Translations under genes and position numbers: made by a program
Source: Amblyornis subalaris
Lineage: Eukaryota; Chordata; Aves; Passeriformes; Ptilonorhynchidae
Direction: 5' to 3'
Length of the DNA: 64,000 nucleotides
NCBI GenBank assembly: GCA_018881555.1
Contig: JACAXG010000067.1
Coordinates: 3,815,635 to 3,879,634 of the forward strand
Notes under the pieces: generated by a model
The model's database searches: none
What the model saw: only the letters and a program-made list of their open reading frames with translations
Told to the model about the DNA's origin: nothing
Part shown: positions 53,570-64,000 of the stretch, one piece after another
Layout: each line of letters opens with the position of its first letter
Numbering within the stretch: the first letter of the stretch is position 1

Positions 53570-53636
53570 TTTATATATACTTTTATATATATAAATATAT
53601 ATGTATATATATATATATACCTACATATACACACAC
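53570..53636. repeat. (TA)n and (CA)n compound microsatellite
   Basis: A TA-rich block (about 40 bases of alternating TA with interruptions) passes into acacacac. The YIYIYI-type frames across it are artefacts. Confidence 0.9.
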
Positions 53637-54356
53637 TTAAAACACTTAGTATTCTGCACTTTGTTTTTTCTGCTATGGTGGTTTCCCTCAGTGCATGTCT
53701 ATGCTATCTCCATACGAGCCATCCAGATACCTTTTGGACAGAAATCCCTGAATCAGTGACACCGATAAAACTCTTATTGGCTTCAAGAAGTTCAGGATTT
53801 CAACTCACATCAGCAGTGTCCTGTACTGACCTGGAAGCACTTTTAGTATTGGCCGACAAAAGCAAAACAGCAAACAAAAATGCCAGAAGTCCATGCTTCC
53901 ACTGCAAGGACAGCCAGCAATGCCGGCTGTGCTCCTGGACAGGACGACATTCCTGCCATCATTTTAAACAAATTACACCCTCCTCTGCCACAGCTTAGTA
54001 TTTTACATATGAACCTATGGTGCTTCAAATGTTGGCCATATATTCCAGAGTTTGTCTTCTCAACAAGGCAGTGCTGTGGTGTACATTGGTGAGCTGAGCC
54101 TGAGGCTCAGGTGGGGGCATTCCCCCAGCCTGGTTAGCATGGCATGGGCCAAGCAGAGAAGCAGGGCAGTGGGCAGCCTTGCATGGTGCTCCTTTTCTCT
54201 TGGACATCCCCAAAGCTCACACACAGCACTACCCATCTGTTCCCCTTTCTGCAGCTTCCAGCTCGACTGTTCCTGGCCACTCCTGAAGAAGATTACTCCC
54301 TACTAGCTCCTGCTGTCAAGAAACCTTTACGCAGGCAACCAAGCCTAGCTACTTTT

Positions 54357-54432
54357 GGGTTGAAATCCTGTCACTACATGACTCAGTGACAAAATTCCTA
54401 TTAATTTCAGAAGGACTGAAATCTTGACCACT
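54357..54432. repeat. Degraded palindromic amniote repeat (MITE-like)
   Basis: The left arm reads ttgaaatcctgtcactacat. The right arm reads aatttcagaaggactgaaat, then cttgacc. The arms are inverted copies with centre aaaattcctatt. This corresponds to the 'gtgaaatcctggcccca...aaaactcccattgac...ggccaggatttcac' element frequent in turtles and crocodilians, as I know it. Confidence 0.55.
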
Positions 54433-56015
54433 GAAGTAATGCTATGGTCCTCATGCTGTCCTAATATTCTTTTTATTCTAGCTGAGAAACATGTTCCTCA
54501 GTGTTCACTTTTTGGTCAGTGTCTCAGTTTCCTCATGAACATCCACTTTCTCTTTGGCTTGGTAGTGATGGAAGGATTCCTCTAGCTTGCAACTCCCAGG
54601 TTTTCCATTCCTAGGAGTTCTCTGCACAGATGACACATAAAAGACTCACTGGCATGACGAAGTGTCTCTTGTACTTCCATCTGCAAGTGAGCTTTTTATT
54701 ACACCTTCACCTACGAGAGACAATTCTGCTGAACTGATAGGAAGACAAGAGGACATTTCTGCAGGGAAGCAGAAAATACCAGTATTTTCTCAGGTATTCA
54801 CTCAAGTNTTCCATGTCTCCCATGAGCATTTTGCTCATGACACAGCAATAAAACATTCTCCCTTTATGAGTTAAATAGGAACAAAAATTACATAATATTG
54901 ACTGAACACCTGAACACTAATAGCAATAATTCTTGATCAAGTAGAAGCATGCCTTTGCAGAGCAAACCCCAAATATTCTCAGTCCTCAAATTGCAGGTAA
55001 GTGATAGAGAGATGCAGAGTAGAAAGCAGACTAAAGCTATAAATACTGCCATATGAGGTTTTTTGCTACTGCTACCACTAGCATTCAGATAAAAATCATG
55101 CACACATCATCCCCATGCCACCATATGTCAAGCCTGACTGACAGCAGCACCATAGAGTTACAGTCTTTCTGCTTATTATTATGTTTAGTCAGACTAAGGA
55201 AAAACATTCTCTATTATGACACTAATTAAATTATTCCATGTCTTAATACCACTAAAATGCCCAGAAGGATCAATTTGATGTTTCTTTAATGAGAAGAGAT
55301 TCTCAGAGCCAACCTGAAAACAATGAATTGATGGTAGTAACAGCTGGTAGGAAAGAGGACTACTCCAGTTGAATGAGGAGAATCAAGTCCAAGCACTATC
55401 ATATAACGTTGCTTAATCTCAATGTCACAAAAGACCATTATAACCATCAGAAGTAATCCTTAAAACCCAGGAAGAATGCATCTTTGTTTCTGGTTGTTTG
55501 AACTGAGTCAGGAAATTTAACTTTTACCCAGCTTCTCAAATGGCTTTATCCATCTAACTTTAATCTCATAATAGTAGTCAAAAGGGACAAAAAATTAAGA
55601 TAAAAATATAACATTTCAACATAAAATATAGCTCTGTCTTCAAAACCTTCTGGGCAAGATTTCAACCCAACTTTATCCATGTCCAGCTTTTATTCATAAT
55701 AAGCAGCAGCGCAGCCCTGTCAGCAGTTTAAAAACTGTGCTAATTATGGAAAAAGGAACTCTCAACTCTTTTTAGAAAAGAGCTGCTTCTGATTTAACAT
55801 AGTTATCTCTCCCTTCCACATCCCCTTTCTTCTCCCTAATGTAAAAAATCCTCAAAAAATAAATTGCAGTATGAACCCAACTGGGATGAAGGCTTTCTTC
55901 AGAACCCAAACCAAACAGAACTGAATGGATTTGGATTCTTTTATCTGGTTTCAGCAAATCAGAAGGAACTCTGTTTTTACTTAAGGAAATAAAAGCTGTT
56001 TATTCCAAAAGAGGC

Positions 56016-56075
56016 CTTTAGGGTGAAATTCACTTTAGCACAGGAGGTCAGTGAAGATGTAGTCTCTACTTTGGT
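56016..56075 (+). repeat. Possible old amniote short-repeat fragment
   Basis: gggtgaaattcactttagca then caggaggtcag resembles the terminus 'gggtgaaattcacccctgtgcagagg', the same family type as the 50.7-kb fragment. Only about 40 bases match. Confidence 0.3.
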
Positions 56076-57634
56076 CCCGCTTAAACCCCCAAAACGTGAA
56101 ATAAGAGGCACAGAAACCCTCAGGTTAGCCATCCTGTGCTTAGACACAAAAAACCCCTAGTGAAGCACGATGGAGAATCTCTTGTTGGCTTTCAAGGGAT
56201 GGAGTAAATTCATAGTTCTCATGCTCTTTCATAATAGGATCACCTGTGACCACTAAGCACCTGGGACCTAGCCAAGACTCTGCTCCTTTCCCCATATTTT
56301 AACTCAGAATTTTTTTTCTTACTTCTCAATGTCTAGCCAAATATAACCTGTAATACTGCTTTTCAATTGTGGTCACATTGCAGACCATTTTTTAAGAAGG
56401 AAATATCCTAAAGTTGCATATCCCAGAGCCACCCAATTCCAATGCGCTTTTCCTTTGGATATGTGTATGCTTGGTTGCATCAAAATTAGCATTAGAACAG
56501 TGTGAAGGGAGCTAAATGTTACCCATATTAATGTGGGTAACACTTCTTGGTTATGACCCATCTTTATTTCTTGTATTCCTAATGTTAACTTTTCATTCCC
56601 TGGTTATGGGATTTTACTTTAGCACTCACACCAACATTTACAAACTCACCACTTTTATACTTGTCCTTTCCTGACTTTTCAAAAGAAGTGTGACTACAGT
56701 TACCTGTATGGCAATAGCCNTAATGTTGAAGAATTTGGACTGCAGCCAAAGAAATATCCATATTTAAAAATGTAAAGTCCCAAAATGATTTTAGAATTTA
56801 AAGCATTATAAATGGAGCCATGAGAGATACACGTACTCATACTTTGCTAGCAGTGAAGGCCTCTGGGTGGACCACCTGGAAGTACTTCAACTGCTGTGTA
56901 GTATATTGGAAGCCACCTCAAGAAACCACAGACCACAGAGTAAAAATCCCTCATCTGTGACAATTAAACACTGTCACATGAAATATTCAAAGTATAAAGT
57001 TCTCTGAACAACATATATTCTAATTAATAAACAAAACCTATATCACCCTATTTAAAAAGAAGACTTCTAAAGCATATTAAGTCTGTTGTCACTAGTCCAC
57101 TGTGAGATAAACCTCATGAGTAAAACCTGGCCTTACTGAAGAAAAGCTTCTCACTGATTTTACCCATGGAATATTATGTTCCATTCCACAGAATGGAGAA
57201 ACAAGCATGGAAGCTTCAAGCCAATCAAGAAATGTGTGCTGAAGTAATTCAGTAATTCAGTTTCCCATCTGTTCTATCACCGCTGGACTAGACTAACTCT
57301 CTTTCCCAACAGACCATCTATGACAACAAATTATTGTCCACTAATAACAATGAGCCAAAAAAAATATGCAATTAGCCAACTGAATAATTATGGGTTTTAT
57401 TTTGTATACTTAAAGTATTAAGCAAAAAAGAAAAGAAAATTACATCTTTCCCCACTTTGAACTACTGCCTCTAAAACCAAAATAAATACGCTCAAAAACC
57501 TATCAAAAACAAAGCAAGAATTAGTGCAGGGCCAAGAAAAACAAAAATCTTCATATAAAAACCGAGTTTATACAGAGATACTGGAGAGCCACATAATTTA
57601 CTTTTCCATGTCCTTATCCTACAAGTCTTTGTAC

Positions 57635-57705
57635 ACTCACTCACATACATAGTCCCAGTGATTCTCAAGAGTATTCTTGATATTGCTTTCATTAGCTCTT
57701 TTCCA
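57635..57705 (-). repeat. Possible old amniote palindromic repeat, one arm
   Basis: On the minus strand: cactgggactatgtatgtga, then gtgagtgtacaaagacttgt and aggataagg. This resembles the arm 'gggactactcatgtgagtaaagt...cataagtgtttgcaggatcgg' of a widespread reptile and bird element. It accounts for part of the open minus-strand frame at 57492-57779. Confidence 0.35.
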
Positions 57706-58782
57706 AGAATAGGAATTTCTTCTATCCCATAGTGCAAGCGTGTATGCTCTAGCAGCCTAAAACCCATTTGCAGATGCATTAAACAGAAAGGGACTCTTCA
57801 CTTGCCTTAAATATATGCAGAATCAGGACCTTCTAACAGATTTATATTGTCTTAAGCAAGGCAGGATTTTATGTTTTATGTCCATTGTTTTTATATAATT
57901 TTTTCCTTAGTAAGAAGTTCTGGATCAAGATCATTTCCTTGTTTTTTAGTATTAAAATTCTGATTTTAGGTCCTTCCTGTGGTGTTATGAGCCTTTCCGA
58001 TTCCTGAAATGGTAGGATCTTTGTTCACAACACCTAATATTTTTCCCTTAATGGCATAATAATAATTTCCTCTTCACATTTCTAGTTTTTCAGGAAGAAT
58101 CTTGACCATTTTAGCTTGTTAATATACCCTCAGTAATGCAGTTACAGATGCTCTATGCCCACTTCCTTTCCTTTTACACAGAATATTGACCCAGTCTATT
58201 GTTTAGCTACCCCAGGAGTGACAAATGACTATATTTGTGTTTACACTGGTGCCAAGCTGGAGTCATTCTATTACATGTCTAATACTTCAATATTTACATC
58301 GCATTCATTACCGTGGAGCATAGGCAAATACAAGAAACAATGAAAGCATTTGAAAGCACCGAAATCTTTCTTTTAAAAGAGACTGCAGCAGCTTTATTTG
58401 ATCCAGGGCAGTATGGCTCTTTCTACGAGTTAACAGATTTGGCAAAGCAATGTAACTTGTGTAGATCTTGGTATTCCAACAGTTTGTCCACTCCTGATTC
58501 TTTAATTACATCACTCAGAAACCTGCAGAGCTCATTTATCTCTGGAACATGCTGCAATCCATCTTGAAACTAAACAATTATTAGATAAAGGTTTCCAATG
58601 TATTTTATCATCTAATTCCCATAAAAAGTACTGGAAGCTTGCCATTTATTGCAGTTTAAAACTGAACCCATAGGAACCCATTGAATATCCATGGGATGAA
58701 GCACATATTAATCCTTAGGGATAGACATATAGATGACTGCATACAGGGATATGGATCCATATTCAGAAGTGTAAAGCACTCT

Positions 58783-58870
58783 CACATCCCAGTGACCAAA
58801 TCTGCAAAGGTACTTAAGCATCTAACTCCCACTGACATAAAGAGGAGTCAATAACCTTAAACATCTGTGT
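58783..58870 (-). repeat. Old amniote short-repeat fragment
   Basis: On the minus strand: gtcagtgggagttagatgct then taagtacctttgcagatttg. This matches the familiar reptile pattern 'gtcaatgggagttaggcacctaagtacctttgaggatctg'. No boundaries or target-site duplications are visible. Confidence 0.5.
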
Positions 58871-59214
58871 TTAACCCTAGTTTTGAAGTCACTTGTGTCT
58901 AGTTTTTAAAGACATTTCTTGCCTAATATGCTGATAGGTTCTTAAGGATATTTACAAAACTCCATGAATTCCTATTTGTGTGATAAGACATCTTGAAAAG
59001 CTAGCCTTTATTTGTAAACTGGGGCTTTAGATACATTGATTAAATCCAAATTCTCAGAAAGAGAGGAAACAGAAGGCCCTGACAATTGTGAGGATCTTGC
59101 CTGTAGGATTTCTGAAAGTTTCACACATTTTACTGATTTTTACCAAAGAGTTAAGTACAATCTGTGATTTCATATTTTCAATTTAGCAATTTTTTTTAAC
59201 TTAGTGCCTTCACT

Positions 59215-59288
59215 GACCTCCACTGCAGTTATTGAAAATAGTTGCAGTAATGCTCCCACTAATGAGAACTGGATTTGGTCTTTAGAGA
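59215..59288 (+). repeat. Possible old amniote short-repeat fragment
   Basis: ttgcagtaatgctcccacta then atgagaactggatttggtc resembles the terminal part of the 34.9-kb element ('gtgtaactgagaacagaatttggcc'). The copy is weak. Confidence 0.3.
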
Positions 59289-62200
59289 GTGAAAGAACTA
59301 AGGAAGAGGAGTTTTACATTACTAAATAACTATTTGAAGGAGTGATCGCAGCAGTCAGAATTCATGCATTCAAACATAACCACCAATATGTTTTTACAGA
59401 AAATGTTTAAGACATCATTTAATATTCACAGTTCTGGAAGCCATTCTCTTCTCTATAAATTGATTGTTCTTGGCAATCAAGCATTCTGTATGTGCCAAGT
59501 AGATTTTAAAAAACCCTACAAACTGAAGCCAACATCCAGCAGCCTTATGTCAAGACTGATTTTAAAAAGAGAGATAATGAGATATCACTGTATTTTTTGA
59601 TAGGGTTTCTATAGAGCTCCTAATTGATTTTTTTTATTGCAGTCAGCACAGGAACAGTTTTTAAAACACGACTGATTTATCATAATTTTCTGTCTCTGCA
59701 GTGCCATTCCTACTTCAGAGGTATGGATCTTGGGCACAGAGAAAACTGTTTCTCCAAAATCAAACATGGCACCTTACAGCAGAGCCAGAAATTTTAAAGT
59801 CCTGCAGCTTATTTAATGAACTTTACCACAAGATCATCATTGTTTTCTGTTCTTCAGAAATCTTTGGATATCTTTGAGATATTCAAACCACCTCAACAGT
59901 TTGGGGCTTTAATTGGCTTTGTACCCCCAGTCACCCAGGAATTTTTTAATTCCCATGCATAATTTACATAAAGAATGTGCTACTCTTGCTTCTTAAATAA
60001 TAAAGAAGTTTCTAATAATAGAGTAATATTTGATGTCCTACTTCTAGGGCTAAAGTTTGCTGAGTGCACTACACAATGACTTTTTTAATAAGGAGAAGCA
60101 TTGTGGACTTGTTCGAGCTTTTAGTAGAAAGTAAGAGTTCAGAAAATCAGCATCCCTTTATAGTTCTTACAGTACCTCTAAAGAAATTTTAATACCAGCA
60201 CTGTTCAACAGGGAGAGAAGAATCTATTACCTGTAACTATATTTACATTAAATTATTTTAAGAGCCAATTTTAAAGAGTGTACTACTTAATATAATATGC
60301 ATCGTGNCTAAGAAGCAAAATACTTCAGAAAAATAAAATGGCCAATAGCACCACTGTGCCTAGAGCAGCAGTACAATGTTTTGAACTGCTTTTATAGACA
60401 CACACTCTTCTACTTCTTGGAGTTTCAAGATATTTTTATCAACAGACGTTATAAGCATGCAGCCAGTGCTGGCTGCGTCAACGTGGTGCCACACCAGCTC
60501 TACACTGGGGTTCAGTGCTGTTTCTACTAAGGAAACGGAACCAATGGAAACAACACTGGAAAATTTTGCCAATTCTTCCTGGCAAGTGCAGAACTCCTAT
60601 GTAGACTTTAATAACCAAGAAATGGAAATACTTCTAAGTGTGCTGTAGCTGGGTGCTACTACATTAATCCCCCTGAAAAGCCGTAACTGTCACCCATTAG
60701 TTTGAGGTAAAATGTCTCAGGATGAATATTGCTACCCTGTAGTAGGAAAAATGAGATGGAATTGAAGGATCAGAGGCTTATTTCAGAGGAACAGACTGGA
60801 AATTCAGAAACGTATCCCCAAACCCAGTTCCTGTCCTGCCTGCCCACTCACTCTATTAGCTCTGTTCTTCTGTTCCCAGCAGTCTGCTTTTGGCAAGGAA
60901 GACCTTTCCTCTAAAATTCTCATTCAAACTGTAAAACAAGTGAAAATTGTTCTGTCTGTTTTTTAGCATTTTCTAGCTATTTCTTTCAACCTGAGACATC
61001 ACCTCAGTGAANGAGTGTTTTATATCAAAGTTCTTTCTTTTACGGGTAATCATGGAAATAATATCCCTGAAAGAGTCAAAAGGACCCTAAATTACTTTTC
61101 CAAGTCCAAATGAAGGTTCCACTGTTCTCAAAAGCAGCAGGATAAGTCTTTGTATGTATGTAAGTACAGCATTGTCCAAAATGCAGATGAGGTTCACCTT
61201 TAATAAGGTGATATATAATAAGGTGAATAATTTAATAAATTATAGCCATTTAAGTATAAAGTGCGATACAGTGTTTTTTTATAAGACAGCAGCTAATCAT
61301 GAGATAAGAATGACGGAGCACTTTTTAGCATGGCATAGAGATTTTCAAATCTGTTTTTCATAATTATTAAACTAAAAACTCATACAGATTTAGGGTAGAT
61401 CTTCGGCAACCGCCCATTAATGAAAAAACTCCACCTGAAAATCTAATGATGCCTGTCAACAAAGAGAGTAAGCAAAATGAGAAAGAAATGGTTTCTTCAT
61501 CTATATAATCACAGCAAATCCAAACAACAATTTTCCTAACATACATGAACTTACCTTGCAATTCTTGGGCCTAACTTCATGAAAAAAAGGTTTTGAAATG
61601 CTAAATGCCTCATATCCTAATTTTACACAGGAGAATCCTTATAGCTTTAGCAGAGTTCAGAAGTCTAGAAAGCTCAGCTACTCAGTTCACTATAAAAACG
61701 ATTGTGCGAATCAATTTCTGACACCTGGTTTATTTAGGTTGTTCTTAAGCTCCAAATTTAGGAAAGCAACCCCCAGCGAAATAAGTGTGTCCAAAGAAAA
61801 CCAATAATTACTTCAGCCTTCAGCTGTATGAGAATGCATTTCCTNCAGGTTTAAAATTCATGAGAAGAAGAAAGATCAGAAGAATGATCTGCAGCCTGAA
61901 GTCATTTCTCAGCTGGGAATTTCCTGGAAAATTTTGCTACTACATGCACATGAAAATAACAAAAATATGTGTATTTGTGTAGGCATGGATGCAGAGGGCT
62001 TTGAGCATGATTAATGAATAAAAGGAAGCTAGGTAACCTCATGAATATTACTTAAGTTTAAATCAAATAACACCTATTACACACTGACCTCAACAGGTAA
62101 GCTATAATCCCAGACCTAAAGCTTCTGTCTAGGGCATAGGAAATTCCTGCTATTTCCTACCCAGAGTCTGACCCTTTCTGGCTCTTCAACTGATGTTTCA

Positions 62201-63740
62201 CCCTGTGAACACATGCTATGGCTGTCAGTAGGTCCAGTAGTTGTACTCCAACGGGATGGCCCAGCTTTGTGTCTTCCATCCAATTATTGAGAAAATATTT
62301 AAGAGCAATATTTTTAAAAAATATTTATTTAATAAGGTCTTCTCCTTATGGCCATGTGCTCTCCAATGGAATATTTTATAGCAGCTTGTTTAAGTTGGTG
62401 GCCAGGATAAATTTTTAGGGACTCAAGAATCTGTTTTCCAAAATCTAATTCAAACTTTATACTCTTCACTGTCTTTCTCTTTACCTTCCATCTTGCAAAC
62501 CCCCAAGAGGTTGTCAGTTTAGAAGTGCTAAAAGCCGCCTTTAATAGATGAGTGCATCATGTACAGCTGGAATAGGAAGCAGGAGTCAGGGAAACAGGGG
62601 AAGCAGAATTGTTCCCATGAGAACATGAGACTCCACTCAGTTTGTTAGTGATACTAACACAGTGATGTAGGAGTCACAGTAAAGGACACAGTAAAGGATC
62701 AGGAACATTAACGTCTACCGGATCAGGCTTGTCATTAAATGATACTACTTTGTCTAATTCTGATTCTAAAAATTCTTGTGAACCCTCCATTCAAATTTCC
62801 TGGGTAACGATACACAGATCGTATTTGGATTAATCACATTTATCTCATCGTGCAGTTGGGTTTGCAGAGACACACCAACACCACTCTTGAAGAGAGTGGA
62901 TCATCTAGGCAGAGTACACTGTAGGCAATTTCCACAAGAGGCTTTTACACAATTATATGTACTTACCTGCTATTTGGGCTTTTAAAAATCTTCCCTCTAG
63001 TTGCAAAAAACTTCAGGTGTACACAGTTTGCTTCACACTTAAAAGATTATAGTCTGATACAAGTATCTGGACTTAAAAAGTATCTCAAACTTTCCTTTAA
63101 AAAAAAAACGAGATATGTGTGTAGAGAAACAGATTTTATAAAAACCTCTAGTAAATACATTTGCCATGATGCGTCACTGAAATTTCAACATAAGATGCTC
63201 TTCCTCCTTTACATAAAAAAAAAACTTTAAAAATCTTATNTGTTTTGTCATTTATCATTGACAAGAGACTGGAAAAAATATTTTTCTTTCCTAACTAAAA
63301 ATAAAAAAGGGATAGTTCATTAAGTTGTATTTGGCTATGTCTATATGCTTCTGACAAAACACACAGAATATGTAGATAGGATAATGCACTGCTCAGTTTG
63401 TGTTACTTGATGGAAGATGTGGTGGATAACTTATTTATGGATAACCCCCACCATGAAATGCTTTTCCTACTATTTACTGTGGCCAGATCTGCAATGTTTT
63501 TCATTTAGAGAAAATTTTATGAGCCAAGAGACATGTCAGCTATGGAAAGGATACTTGCAGCAACTAGAGATGGAGCACTGCATAACAGACAAATAAATCA
63601 CTGATAAACACTGGATACAAAATTGTAACATAGGGCCTCAGGGAGATCCTCATGTATCTTCATAATATCATTGGCTTTCATGGTAAAATGTGACCTAGTA
63701 CTCTAGGGAGACAGATTTTTAATGTAACTTTTATTTGATC

Positions 63741-63797
63741 AAAAGGAAAGGGAATGGAAGAGAAGGAAGGGGATCAGAAAGGGAAGGAAAGGATCAA
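63741..63797. repeat. Purine-rich (GGAA)n-like tract
   Basis: Almost pure A/G over more than 50 bases, with irregular ggaa and ggga units. It is followed at 63813-63840 by a 13-base unit (ccttattaaattc) present twice in tandem. Confidence 0.8.
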
Positions 63798-64000
63798 ACT
63801 CTTCATTTAGTCACCTTATTAAATTCCCTTATTAAATTCCAGGGCTGTGCAAATTATACGTATTTCTCTCAATAATTTTTTGGCACTTCTGTCTTCTCCA
63901 GTTTTGCATAAAGAAAACATGCAGTTTTCACAATACTGAAAAACTGAACTGCAATATTCATACAAAAGTAAACCACACAAGAAAGAGTCATTTTTCTTAA

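Larger units (their letters stand above)
25651..64000. other. 5' flank of NAV3: non-coding, no recognised gene
   Basis: About 38 kb of AT-rich sequence with no recognisable protein, rRNA or tRNA gene on either strand. It is either intergenic DNA upstream of NAV3 or an intron of a longer NAV3 transcript. NAV3 in other vertebrates sits beside a large gene-poor interval. Contents are the CR1 ends, old repeats, low-complexity tracts and exon-like segments reported separately; between these I see nothing specific. Confidence 0.75.

Noticed and set aside
53567..53998. 143-codon plus-strand frame
   Set aside because: Its first part is translated TA/CA microsatellite, and the remainder has no recognisable family or exon boundaries.
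57492..57779. 95-codon minus-strand frame with a hydrophobic end
   Set aside because: Part of it coincides with an old repeat arm, and the hydrophobic stretch comes from T-rich DNA.
1..64000. Bacterial-type operons, CRISPR arrays, phage genes, tRNA or rRNA genes
   Set aside because: None was seen. The sequence has vertebrate intron and flank character throughout.

Overview
The window is vertebrate nuclear DNA, almost certainly from a bird. The base composition is AT-rich, single-base Ns are scattered through it, genes are sparse, and the dominant mobile elements are fragments of CR1, the main avian LINE. MIR-like and other very old amniote repeats make up a smaller share. There is no bacterial, phage or plasmid content, and no rRNA, tRNA or CRISPR array was seen.

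One gene is firmly supported: the first coding exon of NAV3 (neuron navigator 3), on the minus strand at 24493-24735. It encodes residues 1-81, begins MPVLGVASKLRQPAVGSKPV, and ends in phase 0 at a GT splice donor. That is the same place and length as my memory of the human protein, just before the segment leading into the calponin-homology domain. An in-frame TGA 17 codons upstream fixes the start. Everything below 24492 is therefore NAV3 intron 1. No further NAV3 exon was recognised there.

Upstream of the start codon (rising coordinates), about 24.5-25.65 kb is a weak CpG cluster in otherwise CpG-poor DNA. It contains two short upstream ORFs, an AP-1 consensus site and a GC/KLF-type box, and is the probable 5' leader and promoter region. 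From about 25.7 kb to 64 kb the sequence is 5' flank, or an intron of a longer NAV3 transcript that starts further upstream. It has no recognisable gene. It holds CR1 ends, simple repeats, several degraded palindromic amniote repeats, one possibly regulatory segment near 39.1-39.35 kb, and a few short exon-like open segments that I cannot assign.

Layout: 1-24492 NAV3 intron 1 (CR1 copies at 4.56-5.34, 9.01-9.46, 9.47-9.74 and 20.24-20.57 kb; MIR near 16.4 kb); 24493-24735 coding exon; 24736-25650 leader and promoter; 25.7-64 kb non-coding flank (CR1 ends at 32.5, 42.3 and 51.7 kb; old repeats at 34.9, 37.1, 38.1, 50.7, 54.4, 56.0, 57.6, 58.8 and 59.2 kb). I found no evidence of an undescribed biological system. 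The points most worth following are the NAV3 5' leader and its possible alternative first exons, the candidate regulatory element, and the exon-like segments.
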